In this document: one piece after another, positions 9,813 through 21,493 of the stretch
Layout of the letters: each line of letters starts with the position of its first letter
How positions within the stretch are numbered: position 1 is the first letter of the stretch
Source of the DNA: Fragum whitleyi
Taxonomy: Eukaryota > Mollusca > Bivalvia > Cardiida > Cardiidae
Length of the DNA: 64,000 nucleotides
Assembly (NCBI GenBank): GCA_948146395.1
Contig: OX411559.1
Location: forward strand, 39,116,679 to 39,180,678
Direction: 5' to 3'
Program-made: the position numbers and the translations under genes
Notes under the pieces: generated by a model
The model's database searches: none
The model's input: the letters and a program-made list of their open reading frames with translations, nothing else
What the model was told of the DNA's origin: nothing

Positions 9813-11552
9813 ATGGAAGTCTCAGGAAGAAAGCAAGTCGACAGCGATATAGTAAGGTCAAGATGTGATCCTTGTAAATCCGTTGATGAAAACCAAACTG
9901 CAGAGTGTTTCTGTACAGAATGTAATGAATATTTATGTTCTGATTGCTCGAGAGCTCATAGGAAAGCTAGAATATCTAGGAATCATGCCTTGTTGGGATA
10001 TGATAAACTGCCTAAAGAGACATTGGCCATGGAAACTGAAGGATATTGTAAAAAGCATAAAGATAAACCTTTAGATTATTTCTGTACAGTTCACAACAAA
10101 TTTTATTGTACAGTTTGTATAACCCTAGAACACAGGGACTGTACAGTTGAATATATCCAGAATTTGGTTGACAAATACGAACAAAATAGAGAATATGATA
10201 ATTTAACTCAGAAGATGAAAGATCTAAACAGCCTTATCGACGAGACGAAATCAGAAACAGACCAAAATGTTGCGTTTACACACCAAGCATCAGCCAAAAC
10301 GATTGCAAGTATAAAACAGTTTAGAACAGAAATTAACGCCCTGCTTGATTCGCTGGAAACGAAGATTTTAGAAAAGACTAGAAAAATAAAGGATGAAGAC
10401 CTAAAACGCCTGTCAGAAATATCTTCTCAACTTGATTCTATGAAAACAGAGTTAGATGAAGCGAAAACAAAGATCGAAAATCTCCGTACAACAAAACAAA
10501 ACAAGCAACTCGTTGTTACTTCAAAGCAAGTTGAAACTAAACTAGCTATTTTAGAAAAATATACAAAAGATATGTCTAAATCAAACATCTTTAAAACACA
10601 CAACTTTCATCCGAACGAAACCCTTTATAACAAGATAAAATCTATCGAAGATTTCGGAAATCTTCAAAATGAAGAAAATAGAGACGGGATGGGAAGTAAT
10701 CAGATAAATAAAGAAATTGGCGCTGTAGAAAATAAGGAACAAAACAGAATTCCTTCAAACATTTCTCACGAAAAAGATATTGACATTCGTCATTCAGGAG
10801 ATAAAAAGAAGTGTTTCATAACAGGCAGTGTTTATATGAATAACAACAGACTGGCTTTGGTCGACAATTTCAACAAGAGTGTCCGTATAGTTGATATCCT
10901 ACAGAGTAACATTGTATTACATATAAAGTTAGATAGAGCAACATGGGATATCACGTACACAGACCAGAACCAGCTTGTTGTTACTGCTGCATCATATCTA
11001 GTGTTTCTGAATGTTGGGAAGACATTGACAGTAAATAAGAAACTCAATGTGGGCGGAAACTGTCGGGGTATAGATTATACTGATAATATACTGACAGTGT
11101 CCTTTATAGATCCAGGCTTAGTAAAGTTTATGAATATGGACGGACAGACTATGAAATCTATAAGTAAATACATGAATGGAGAACCTCTTTTTGGTAGACC
11201 TGAGTACGTAGTAGCCAGTAGAGATGAGAAAGTTCTTTATGTTACAGACAGTCATAAGAACACTGTTACAAAACTAGACATGAATGGAACTGTTATAGAT
11301 GTACACAGTCGTGAAGACTTGAGGTGGCCACGCGGTGTTACAGTAGATAAATATAACAATGTCTATATAGCTGGATGGGCGTCACATAATATTTGTGTAC
11401 TGACAGCTGGAATTAGACAGATACAACCAATACTTAAGATAAATAACCCCCAATCTGTTGTGGTGTGTGACGACTCGGATCAGATGGTTGTCAGTGAATA
11501 TTTCGATAATGCTATACATATCTACAAGATACACCGAAGTAAACCAAACTAA
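9813..11552 (+). CDS. RING-less TRIM-like protein (B-box/coiled coil/NHL), copy 1
   Basis: An intact single-exon frame of 579 codons. Two zinc-binding B-boxes are visible: the first with C18, C21, C32, C37, C42, C45, H49 and H58, the second with C79, H82, C91, H94, C99, C102, H107 and C110. A charged, heptad-like coiled coil follows (about residues 120-265), then a linker rich in N/E/K, and from about residue 335 a beta-propeller of NHL-like repeats; 'RGVTVDKYNNVYIAG' near residue 507 is the clearest. There is no RING finger at the N terminus, so E3 ligase activity is not predicted. Proteins of this build are usually cytosolic scaffolds, and in bivalves they form large families often linked to immunity (family knowledge, not shown here). 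The start is chosen because MEVSGRKQV is the first codon after a conserved acceptor-like site and is shared with copy 2. It differs from copy 2 (48914-50653) at roughly one residue in six, without gaps. Confidence 0.93.
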   Translation: MEVSGRKQVDSDIVRSRCDPCKSVDENQTAECFCTECNEYLCSDCSRAHRKARISRNHALLGYDKLPKETLAMETEGYCKKHKDKPLDYFCTVHNKFYCTVCITLEHRDCTVEYIQNLVDKYEQNREYDNLTQKMKDLNSLIDETKSETDQNVAFTHQASAKTIASIKQFRTEINALLDSLETKILEKTRKIKDEDLKRLSEISSQLDSMKTELDEAKTKIENLRTTKQNKQLVVTSKQVETKLAILEKYTKDMSKSNIFKTHNFHPNETLYNKIKSIEDFGNLQNEENRDGMGSNQINKEIGAVENKEQNRIPSNISHEKDIDIRHSGDKKKCFITGSVYMNNNRLALVDNFNKSVRIVDILQSNIVLHIKLDRATWDITYTDQNQLVVTAASYLVFLNVGKTLTVNKKLNVGGNCRGIDYTDNILTVSFIDPGLVKFMNMDGQTMKSISKYMNGEPLFGRPEYVVASRDEKVLYVTDSHKNTVTKLDMNGTVIDVHSREDLRWPRGVTVDKYNNVYIAGWASHNICVLTAGIRQIQPILKINNPQSVVVCDDSDQMVVSEYFDNAIHIYKIHRSKPN

Positions 11553-11693
11553 TCGTTTAGGTAAATCATCGTTGTGGGAGACCAAAATGACGTAATTACA
11601 GCTTATATCAAGCTATAGATACGACACTGTGGTCGAGAAACGACAAAATATTATTATGACCGATCTTGTAAAAAAACATGTATGATTTTAAAT

Positions 11694-11930
11694 GGAGGTA
11701 ATTGAATATCGCTAATTCCATTCAAGATGATCGACAATTGAGATATTATACTACACCCATTTTGTAAATTCTAATTTGAGTTGCTTCGAGGAATATTCAG
11801 ATGCTTCTAAATCCATGGAATCAAACAAAATCGTTGAATGATTTGACTGTCGATTTTGAAGCGCCTTTTCAACAGTTTTGGAGCGTTTTGAATGATAAGA
11901 ATGTGTATATTGAATGATATGGATGTTATG
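11694..11930 (+). mobile_element. MITE-1, degenerate
   Basis: The palindrome remnant 'tggaggtaattgaatatcgc' and the block 'gagcgttttgaatgataaga' are recognisable. Both termini are lost. Confidence 0.5.
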
Positions 11931-12229
11931 CCCAGAGAATGTCTAAAACAGTTCTGTTACAGATATGTGTTATATATTTTTTAACCCTAAATACGTGCAA
12001 CGCTCCTAGATTTATCATTAAATACTACACAGAACGAAAAGTTTTCAACCCTGGTCAGTCTACCTTCACGACGTGCGATGACCAGAATAGATACTTTTCT
12101 TTCTTCTTTGTGGTCTATGAATACTGGATGGGACAGAAAAGAACCTGTATAGGATCACCGTAAAAATGTTTGTATAAAGGGTTTCGTCCATCACATGTCA
12201 ACTAGAAAGATCATATTGAACAAAAATAT

Positions 12230-12365
12230 TGGAAGAAGTTTAATGAATAAAGAAAGCGCGAAAAGTTTCGATCCTTGTCAGCCTGCGCAATCTGCACAGT
12301 CTGGCTAGAGTCGACACTTGGCACACTACCCAGACAGCCAATTTTCTCATGACCGGTCGGCGGTC
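12230..12365 (+). mobile_element. MITE-3, fragment
   Basis: Contains 'cgaaaagtttcgatccttgtcag', 'cctgcgcaatctgcacagtctgg' and 'gcacactacccagacagcc', the core of the MITE-3 family, with a worn right end 'atgaccggtcgg'. Confidence 0.6.
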
Positions 12366-12845
12366 GCAAAATCTTAAGACGACCATTTTCAACCTAGAAT
12401 AAGTCTTAGAATGAAATGCTACAACATTTTTAAGTCTGTACAGTCAATTTGATGTATGTAACACTTTCTGGGTTTTCTGCCTTGAAACGATACTTCGCGA
12501 TACTTCACGCTATACCCGGATGTACAGTTAGTAACATCGTGAAATTGACATTCACCTCAATCAAAACCATTCTAAATCGCTCACTAAGCGCTCCATTCAT
12601 TCATTATAAACTCTCACTCAGACCATTAAAAAACACTCAAACCTATTGAAAAATATAGAATAACCAACTTCATTGAAAATAGATTTTGATAGAGAAAAAT
12701 CGCGATTTCACCGACATAAATCAAATTGTTAGCGTTTCATTGGTTCTTGAAAGAATGGGAAGCTATGTATAAATCTTGTATACATTTTTCTATTTAAGGG
12801 AGGTAATCAATATCGGTAATTTTGTTCATCCCGATAATAATAGTA

Positions 12846-13064
12846 ATATCGCGGCGGCTGGAGCACCTAACAATGGTTTCCTGGTATTTCTCTCACCAGT
12901 ACAACCATCACATCCTTTCCTAGCCTCCAGCCGCTATCTGACATAGGTCTACGATTATCAACCCATTGGTGAGAGACAAATAGTCGGACAGAATAAGTGC
13001 AGCCGTCGAGAATCGAACCCGGGACCTCTAGATTGACAGTCCGACGCGCTACCACTTTTGACGG
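12846..13064 (-). mobile_element. SINE-1, nearly full length, inside MITE-1
   Basis: Reads on the minus strand as tRNA-like head (ends at 13064; B box GGTTCGATTC), body 'accaatgggttgataatcg', 'ctggaggctaggaaaggatg' and 3' region 'gctccagccgccgcgat'. The simple-repeat tail is missing. Confidence 0.85.
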
Positions 13065-13087
13065 AAACTAAATGATTTGGCCGTTGG

Positions 13088-13155
13088 TGAATAATCAAAA
13101 CATCGTAATTACAGCTTAAATAAGCTGTAGTTTCGATGTTATGGTCATTCATCAA
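13088..13155. repeat. Imperfect hairpin
   Basis: 'tgaataatcaaaacatcg' pairs with 'cgatgttatggtcattca', with the inner stem 'acagctta..taagctgt'. Origin unknown; possibly a small fold-back element. Confidence 0.6.
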
Positions 13156-13424
13156 AGACTCCTTTTGAAAGAGGATTTATTTATATTACGCACTTGCGTA
13201 ATGTGCGTAATGGTAATTACCCCATTGCTATATGCACTGCCAGAATGGTCTATTTACACGAGTCACTTATAGAGGCCTTTTAAAGATCACGCTTAGTCAA
13301 TTTCATTCCAAAATCATTCCAAAGTCATTCATCTCGTCATTTTTACGATGTTCTTAACAGTATTTCTAGAGCGGCTTTACTCATTCCTATCTACATGTAT
13401 ATATAGAAATCACATTTAAATTCC

Positions 13425-13655
13425 CCTCCCTCACGCCGACCAGGGACGTCCGTGATATTGGATACAGCGTCGGCCTCTTGACCAAGAGGTCCCGAGTTCG
13501 ATTCACATTAACGGCTAGCCATCTTGGTTCCTTCATTGGTCCACATAATCGACTTAAATACTGGTAATTTTTCACGGGGCAGATTTGAGAGTGATTAATC
13601 TATGTTCTTTAAAAACATGTTTCCCAATCGAAGGATAATAACAAGTTTTAAACCA
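13425..13655 (+). mobile_element. SINE-2 (second tRNA-derived family)
   Basis: The head includes 'gcgtcggcctcttgaccaag' and B-box-like GAGTTCGATTC. The body 'ttccttcattggtccacata..gagtgattaatctatgttc..tttcccaatcg' matches the reverse complement of 33165-33395 and 42910-43135. Confidence 0.75.
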
Positions 13656-13774
13656 AACATCAGGGAGTCTCCGATCCTCTTCCATTTAATCATATATCTT
13701 CGTAAATTATATCATTTAGAAATGGCCCTCTGCACCTTTCTTGAAGTTGGACCCATCTGAAATTGTTTCGTCTG

Positions 13775-13842
13775 AGTGAGTTAGCGATTAAGAATGATTT
13801 TGATCGGAATGACATTCAATTTTAAGATGTTACTAACTGTGT
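13775..13842 (+). mobile_element. MITE-1, right terminus only
   Basis: 'gttagcgattaagaatgatt..' runs to AAGATGTTACTAACTG-TG. Confidence 0.6.
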
Positions 13843-13845
13843 GTC

Positions 13846-13932
13846 AGGTTGGCCTGTACTGGAACCAATCTCTTTTTGAAACATTCATTCACTGAGTTCC
13901 CAGATGGTTCTTTTTCGCATGACGGATCGCAT
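13846..13932 (+). mobile_element. MITE-3, right end fragment
   Basis: 'aggttggcctgtactggaac' followed by 'gatggttctttttcgcatga' and 'cggatcgc', the same order as the ends of the copies at 29775 and 52189. Confidence 0.6.
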
Positions 13933-15700
13933 AAATATTGCAACATCGAATAAGTAGGAAGAAAGAATAAATTTGCTTACGATTTGAATATAAGGATGGC
14001 CTTTAAATGCAAGGAGGGATAACCTGAATACAATTCCGTACATCTTAGAAATATTCTAGAAAGCCCTTTACCAAAATGATTTCTTAAATAATTCTGTAAA
14101 TATGGCCAGGACATAAATGTTGAATTGTGATCTTAGATGGTATAAGTTTAAAATATGGTTCCGATCTACAGAGCGCTGACCGTTTTGTGAAAGATAGACG
14201 GCTGTCCTGCGTTCAGGATGTAAATACGTTTTTCGAACGTTTAAGATGATACCCCACTTTGCATATGTTCGTTATGGACAAAATTAATTATTTTGAATTA
14301 TCTCCCTTTGGTAAAAATATTCTTACTTTTCTATAAATAGATACGTGTTTCTACAAGGACTATTAAGACGCTTCAAAATCAATTAAGAGATGATGAGATT
14401 TTTTGTTGAATTCATGGAGGTATTAAACTTAAAACTTCATCATTTTGTATGAATATGTGGAACAGATTCAAACGTGAGTGTGATGAGATTTTTATTTTCA
14501 TACATCAATGAATCGAAAAATAATATCTTCAAATCTTATAATCAAATAAGAGGGATTTTGAAGAAATACTTTATGTGTAAGTTTACAAAGAAGCTGCACA
14601 CTCAAAATTGTTTTCATTTAGTAATAAAACTACACTGAGTACTATAAGGAAGTGTGCACTTTCGATCTTTTGCATTTCGCTTTATTTTTACAAAGTTGAA
14701 GGAAAGTTAATTTGATACCATACTGTAGTCAAGACCTTTTGAAATTAAAAGTTGAATAAGACTTGAATAAAGTATAGCATACTACATACGCGCAGGCAGA
14801 ACTTACGTTGTTGAGATTTAAACTCCTTTCAACGATTTCGTTGGTAGGAACTATGTGTTGATGTTGCATTGTATAGTTTTAAAAGCCATTCCAAGCTATT
14901 TCCAAACAAAAGTTTTATTTTTTATGCAGACGTTACGCGGACGTTTACCTAAGATATTGCTACGTTGTTAGGCCAGTAACTTGTCGTTGAATGGTGCGAA
15001 AGTGTTCTGTGACATCTCGATTTGCTTTTTAAAATCCTTACAAAATGATGACCCTTATTTCTATTCGACCATGAATACCCAATCAATTTTAATGACGTTC
15101 TAAATCTGACAGTGTTCGATTTTGTTCAACGACGTTTATTGGTAGTCAAAAGACGCTGTAGCAGCATGCACGATAGATTGTGTAATTTCAGAGATATTCA
15201 AAATTCAAAAGGGAACACTTTCTTTTGGAACTAAGAATATTTTTCTTCCAATCAGAATTCACAAAAATAGTTGGAATTAACAAGAATTAAATTATTGCTA
15301 TACGTAGCCAATGAAATGGGGAAACAGTTTGATTGATTTGAATGTTGATTGAAAGCGTTCTTATTGATTTAGAGTCGGCATTAAGATATATACTCAAACG
15401 CAAACAAAAAACACAAAAAACAAGAAGCATTGTATTTGGGGACTTTTTGCAGACATCCTTATGACCTAAACCTAAACAAATATAGTCCAAAAGTGCAGAT
15501 TATTTAGTGTTCCACAAGATTGGGTGGTTCGTTATGAAACCAAATAATGTATACATGTAGATATGTGATATTTATTAAACTGCGTAAGGGTTCAAAATAA
15601 AATTAAAAAAAAAATACACGAAGTTTGAAATGACGGTTAATCTTGCATCGATCGAAATGAAATGAGGTTTTAAACCCTTCAAAGGATGGATATGAAACCA
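13933..15700. other. Intergenic, nothing recognised
   Basis: AT-rich. Open frames are short and not protein-like, and no repeat family of this window is present. Confidence 0.4.
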
Positions 15701-15704
15701 TTTA

Positions 15705-16700
15705 AAGTATTACCTGAACAAAACGACGTCTCATTGAGTTGACGTAACGTTGTACGACCAACAGAGAAATGCGGTTCCTTTCGACCTACAAAGTCTGGTA
15801 CAGCCCTTGCAAATTGTTAAGATTATACTGGTCCCTTTTTTTTCGACCAAGCAGATCCAAAATATGTTCGATAGGATTAAGGCCAGGGGAAACGGCTGAC
15901 AACGGCAAGATATCAACGCCATTTGTATTCAAATATTGCCGCGTAATGAGAGCCGTATGGGGCGAGCATTGCCGCGCATAAATGAGCCAGGAACGTGCTG
16001 GCGGATGAATGGAACAATGACAGGTCTCGACACCTGATCAATGTATTCAGCAGCATGGAGATTGCGATGTACAATTACCTGTTCGGTTTTCATATCCCCA
16101 TTATCCGACCCAACACCATGATGCTACCCCGAACGAACCTCTCTCTTTTAATGCAGGCTTTAGCGAATCGTCCACCTCTTCTCCTATACACTCACACGCT
16201 GCCATCATGGTAACTGGGGTTGAACCTAGACTCGTCGAAAAAGAGAGTTGGATTCCATTGACGCATTTGCCAACGGAGGTGCTACTGTGTCCAGACAAGA
16301 CTAGCAGGGCGATGACGTTGCGCCAGTATGCTTCCAACGTAAGGTCGTCTGGCCCGTATCGGCCAACGGAGATGTGGAGGTCGTCTGAGAATGGCGTCCC
16401 TGCTTTAACCGTACTGCCTAACTATAGCAGGAGCCGTCTGGAACCGGTGCCTAGCGAGCGTCATTTCAAAATGACGGTCTTATCTGGCGTCAGTAACCCG
16501 AGGCCTGCCACATCGATGCCGATCAGCAACTGTGCCAGTTTACCGGTACGAGCGTCCATTTGACAAGGATTTTCACGAGGATATAGTACGATTTGCTTTT
16601 TCTGGGCGTTACGTAACATTGTACCCTTTACTGACCGGATGTATCCACTTTTAGGAAAAGTGACAGGCGTGCTTTTCGGGGTACAAAAATGAAATGCCAA
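15705..16700 (-). pseudogene. Degenerate Tc1-like transposase
   Basis: Minus-strand translation in shifting frames recovers a Tc1-type transposase. An N-terminal GRPRVTDAR motif (followed by a stop) is at about 16515. 'LFFDESRFN', the second catalytic Asp region, is at about 16235. 'AAEYIDQVSRPVIVPFIRQH' is at about 16000. 'PHTALITRQYLNTNG', 'AVSPGLNPIEHILDLLGRK' and C-terminal 'NSMRRRFVQVI' run down to 15710. The catalytic Asp of QDNARPHTA is replaced, DLNPIEH has become GLNPIEH, and stops and frameshifts interrupt the frame, so it is inactive. I could not identify terminal inverted repeats. The short open frames on both strands here are all debris of this gene. It is more GC-rich than its surroundings. 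Confidence 0.88.
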
Positions 16701-16844
16701 TGACCTACAAAACTATTCTTTTTATTTTAACTTGAAAAACGCTTAGATTTTTTTGCATTTGAGCGGAATGAGTGTCACTTTATCGATATTTTCCTTTCAC
16801 TAGCTATAAATATTGCCTGATAAAAGGGGGTATAATAAACTTGT

Positions 16845-16880
16845 TGATATCAGGTCACTTGATCAAGTGACAGCTTTATC
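16845..16880. repeat. Short perfect palindrome
   Basis: GTCACTTGATCAAGTGAC is an 18-bp perfect palindrome in AT-rich DNA. Function unknown. Confidence 0.6.
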
Positions 16881-19800
16881 ATGTCGCTTGGTCACGTGGC
16901 CTGTCGGATCTTCTTTTTGTTGTAATTAGGTCAGAAACAGTCCTCTTTAACATTTTTTTTTCATATTATCCCATAAATTTAGAAAGGACGATTGGGTTAA
17001 TAGCATCCCTGCCTAGTCTCATATTTTCCTCAGCGCCAATCAAGAACAAAGAGGCTCAAGAGGGCCAGTATCGCTCCACTGCCACTATTCTAAATACATG
17101 TGTAAACTATTTGTTAGTAGAAAGTCATTAACTTTACAAGATTGTCCCTTTCCGTCAACGACACGGAATTATACTTCCAAGCAGCTTAATTGTGCCCTAT
17201 TACATGTAATCACCCATTCTCAATAAGCGGGTGTCGCCGGGGTCTGTAAAAAAAAAATGCGAATTCAAGGATAGTTAATATAAGGTTTAATATACTTGAG
17301 GTCTACATCTATGACACCAAACCAGTTCCTTTGACGTCTTCGTTACTGTCGCCGAGAGTTAGAAGTGTTATTTTCTTCTTGCAATCAAATAGAACTAAAC
17401 TTGAATTAAGCCAAAAAGCCACTCTTTATTACCGCTAACCCGTAAACTTGAAAACATGGTAATTTTAGTGGTCTAGCATACGTGTTAAACGTTTTAGCGC
17501 AAGATCATTTTACGAAAAGGGATGTCGCCGAAATTCATGAAATGATAATGAGATCTTAAGTAAAAAGTAAGGTATGGAAAAGTATGGTCGACAAACATAA
17601 AGTTTTGATAAATTAAGATTTTCTGATATTTTAAATAATCGAAAAGTAAAGAAAAAACGGGATTGGTGACCAAAGATCTTAGTATTTGCGATCTAAACAT
17701 GGCAACCCCAGGGTTTTCATACCAAAGTGAAATGTTCTTTAAAGCTTATTATTGCTAACTTTGTTTATTTCTTCCATTAAAAATGTAATTAATTGTTGTG
17801 CATCAATGGTAAAAAGAAAAATAATTTCTTTCAACCAACAAAATCTAGAAGATTAGGCCAACACATTTGGTTTTAGATAAAAATATAACATGTTCGTAAC
17901 TGACATGGTCGTTACAACAAAGTACATTGCCATGATACACTGGAATAACGCATTAATTTCGTCGATATGTTCAACAAAATTACTAATTACGATAATTGAT
18001 ATGCAAACATAGTATTGAAGTTGACTTTCGAATCGAAGAAAGTTGCATTTTCTGCCTATAATTTACTTAATAGATCACATTTCCTCTTTCAACACAAAGG
18101 TCGAAAACGGAGGCTTTATTTTAAGTTCTATATATAATTTTAATTCGAGGGCATTGCGTACTCGTATTTTCAGTGGGTTCATTGATAGAGACTACAAAGC
18201 AGCTGAAACTTTGACAAAATTACCATGACATGTTCGTAATGTTGTGATAACGAACACGTCTCGGTCGATTTTACCAGTTAAATTGCCTTGTTCTCATTTA
18301 ACACTCCATCGCTGAAAAGAACTTCAAAACTATAGGATTTATTTCAATTTCTGTATCGGAAAGACAAAATATATTCATCTAAATTGTTTATCGTTATCCA
18401 AAAATAATAATGTTTTTTCTATAATATCGTTCTATCAATTATTATCCACAAAAATATTTGCCTAACTTTTAGGAAAAGTTCATGTCATAATTTACGTGCA
18501 ATTTGAATAGAAAAATGTAATAATGACTGTTTTTAGGGTTTGTTTCAAAGGTAACGAATATGTCAAAAATGTAATTTTTTAGTAAAAAAATGTGGTTCTA
18601 CTCGAAATATATGTCATTTCCACTTATTTATAACTTTTCCTACTATTTCTATCATATTTAAATAACGTTTTTGAAAACATTTGCTCCCACGTCACAAAAA
18701 TTATCAAAAAATAAAAGTATAATTAAAGAGGATATGGTACATGTACCTACATTAACATAATCCGATGGAGTAAACACAGAGTGATTTTAGATCGTTGCTG
18801 TTGAGATTTAAAGAGATCGAAACAAATTTATAGCAAATAATCTGATTTTTAAGCCTTTCAAGAAACTTGAATTATTCATTAAATGTTCGTTACCAAATCC
18901 CATCTGCCAATGTTTTATTAAATGTCGACAAACATGTGTTAAAGAGATTAAATACCTCTGGGTTTCCTTCTAGTATATATATTTCACGAGACCAGTAAGA
19001 ATAACAATTTGAAGTGCCTACAGAATGCGAGATTAAAAGTGAATTAAGAAGTATGTTGTTTTTCTTCAATAAAATACAATAAATACTACATGTATATCTT
19101 TAAGGCATGTTTTTTTTAAAGAATTGATAAATGTTAATATTTCTTATTTTCGTAATGTTGTACGTTACTTTAGGTCATTACGGCTTTATTGTTTACCTTA
19201 AATTGAGTATTTAAGGCGCTTTTTCAGGATAACAACGGACATTTTTCGAGTCAAAAACTTCTTAGTACCTGTTTATTTCAAAACAAAAAATTACACATCC
19301 TATTTTGTCTCTTGATAACTGTTTTATGTGCATTACTCATTAACGAAAATTTCAAAATCAAGATAAGTTGTATCGATTTCATTTTAGTGCAATTGGCGGA
19401 AAGAAAATGTCTTGTATTAAATCGCACTGCGCATTTAAATGGGAATAGGGTCGTTAGTAGAAAGCGCGTCAAATCGTGAATTTTACGACGTCATGGTAAC
19501 GTTATTTCTAAATTAAGAAGCAAAAAAATTTCACCGTTGAGATCGTATTGACTCAGAAATTACATAAATACCAAAAATTATTCACTTCCATCAAAAACGC
19601 TATTGTCCTCTTCAATCTTAGGGCGTAACGTGATGTTTTATGCGTTTTACGCAGGAAGTTCCAATTTACAAACTACAGTCAGTCTGAAATTGCCGCTTTC
19701 CATCACTTTGCATGAGTACTAAAACGATTCAAGGAAAAACGCTCAAATCATCGAACAGAACAGTGATAGGGCCATTATAGGAGGATGATCACACAACAGC

Positions 19801-20390
19801 ATTTCTTTATTGTCAATTTTCTACGACGTTAATGGTGTAAAAGAAGGGAAAATTGGCTCATGAACCTCCCCATGATCACTTCAATTTGACCTGATAATTT
19901 GAAATCTGCCACGTCAGCTACAGATTCAGAAATTAGGGAGACGTTAATCACGTAACGTCAACCAAACGTTTACATGCAGAAGATGCGTTTAATTTGAAAA
20001 ACAGCCAATTACTTAAGATAAATTTGCTTTAATGCTTGTCGCTCCAGACTGCTTGATATTGAATGGCAAAGCAGTAATATGGACAAAAAACTGACAGGCT
20101 GTGACTTTTTAAATCCGCCCCTCGCGCCGTATCGACTTATGTTTTGTGAGTATAGAGTCACCATTGCAACAAAAGAAAAGCACCGATTTATTGTTTAGAG
20201 ATAAAACTTAATGTTTTGCTTCATTCGACTACAATATTTCTGCAAGAGAAAAACATTTAGCGAAAAATATCAAGTGTTGCTTAACTTTTTTGACTAAGTA
20301 TATTTATGCTCAACAAAAATTAGTCGTCTGCAAATTATTTGGGTTTGAATCAAACAAAATTGTTTCGTTTGGTATTTGGTTAAAGTCACC
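16881..20390. other. 3.5 kb AT-rich stretch without recognised features
   Basis: Apart from a trace of a dispersed mollusc repeat ('aagaggctcaagagggcc' near 17048), I see no gene, MITE or SINE. This is the longest repeat-poor stretch of the window and could be intron or downstream region of a minus-strand gene. Confidence 0.4.
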
Positions 20391-20391
20391 A

Positions 20392-20636
20392 TTATTCACG
20401 TGTCTTTATCGGTCTGCTGTTTCCACCCAGTTCCACATCTTCCACGATGAATGTAGAACGTGCGTTTGTAACGTGACCAAGATGGCCCTTTTCCTTAAGT
20501 GTACCGATAAATCTGGGAAGGGCATTTGGAACTGTACCATCATTACAGAGGGGCTTGTTGCATGCACATGAAGTCGACGTCTGAAGTTGTTTACATCCAG
20601 TAGGTAGGAACTTTTCAGCGCAACCAAATACGGCCC
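20392..20636 (-). CDS. Secreted Cys-rich protein, exon 2 (last exon)
   Basis: Acceptor 'tgttctatttttag' at 20637. The exon opens with two bases completing a Gly codon and runs 80 codons to TAA. The encoded part carries five cysteines in 30 residues (spacing C-x8-C-x8-C-x-C-x4-C) ending in SCACNKPLCNDG, then a hydrophilic tail. It joins in phase 1 to the exon at 23443-23512, which encodes a signal peptide. The plus-strand frame over the same bases (20290-20571) is a shadow. I do not recognise the family. The terminal CxC-x4-CN spacing recalls Ly6/three-finger endings, but there are too few cysteines to claim this. Confidence 0.6.
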
Positions 20637-21455
20637 CTAAAAATAGAACAACAGCGCTTGAATTGTTTTAGCCTATAATGAGTATTGCTGTAAATGAAAT
20701 TCCAAACGGACAGATCTTTTGTTCCTAACTATATTACACGAGGAAATTTTTAGTAGAAAAAATAAACAAAAAAAAAAAAAAAATTTTAAGGTCATGTCAG
20801 TTCATTTCAGGAATTCTTTGTCAGATAATGATTAAAAGTTCTTTAAGCATCGTCATAGCGCTGCACATCAGACTCTCTATATATCTTAAATAAAGGGGTT
20901 ACATGGGGTCAATCCCTGGAGGCGGCACATATCGTTTCCGACAGTTTTCTCTCACCAATCGATGAATACTCGTAAACCTTAGTGAGCTAGCAGCTGGGGA
21001 AAGGGAAAGGATTAAATGGTTCTTTCGGTTCAAAAATACATATAATCCATTCTTATAAGTGCCAAAACCATCGCAATATGTTTGAAATAAGAATTTGTAA
21101 AAGAGACATTAAAGATCATTTAAACTAGTGCATGTAAAGCGCCTTTTGGGTGTTTTTATTTGTATGGAAATCTTTTTGAAACGAATAGATTGAAAATAAC
21201 GTTCAATAATATCGCGAGACATCAAGCAATAGTAACATATCAAACTAACTAGCATATATACTTGTGACATGTTGTGTAAGGTAAACAATCCGAATATTTC
21301 CGGGGCTGTAGGGTGCTAAAATAGTCCCTAAAAACCTTTACTCAGCTTCTCTACTATCTCTTTATTAAACTGTATCGTACCAAACCAGTATTAACTCATG
21401 ACATATAAACCATTACACGGCTCCTCTACTACTGACTTGTTAAAATGTACCATAT

Positions 21456-21493
<38 letters not shown>

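Larger units (their letters stand above)
6755..11672 (+). repeat. Inverted segmental duplication, arm 1 (~4.9 kb)
   Basis: Matches the reverse complement of 48788-55085 through its whole length. Landmarks in order are: 'atgggacagg..ctgtctctgtaac' (6755), a GAAAACGAAAGT hairpin (7022), a TTAA element with tandem array (7278), a MITE-2 copy (7981), ~140-bp units (8405), the TRIM-like gene (9813), and 'gaccaaaatg..' after the stop. Arm 1 uniquely contains the MITE-1 copy at 9368-9779. It lacks the MITE-3 and hairpin insertions of arm 2. Confidence 0.9.
12523..13362 (-). mobile_element. MITE-1 interrupted by a nested SINE and other DNA
   Basis: TA-CAGTTAGTAACATCGTGAAA starts at 12523 and the other end ACGATGTTCTTAACAG-TA is at 13362. 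The element is continuous at 12525-12833 and 13295-13360. Between them are SINE-1 (12846-13064) and about 230 bp that include a hairpin (13088-13155). Half of the central palindrome is missing. Confidence 0.75.

Noticed and set aside
11939..12163. 74-codon frame starting with a leader-like hydrophobic stretch
   Set aside because: The downstream part overlaps MITE-3-type core sequence ('gaaaagttttcaaccctggtcag'), so the leader resemblance is probably accidental.
16207..16563. 118-codon plus-strand frame
   Set aside because: Antisense shadow of the decayed Tc1-like transposase on the minus strand.
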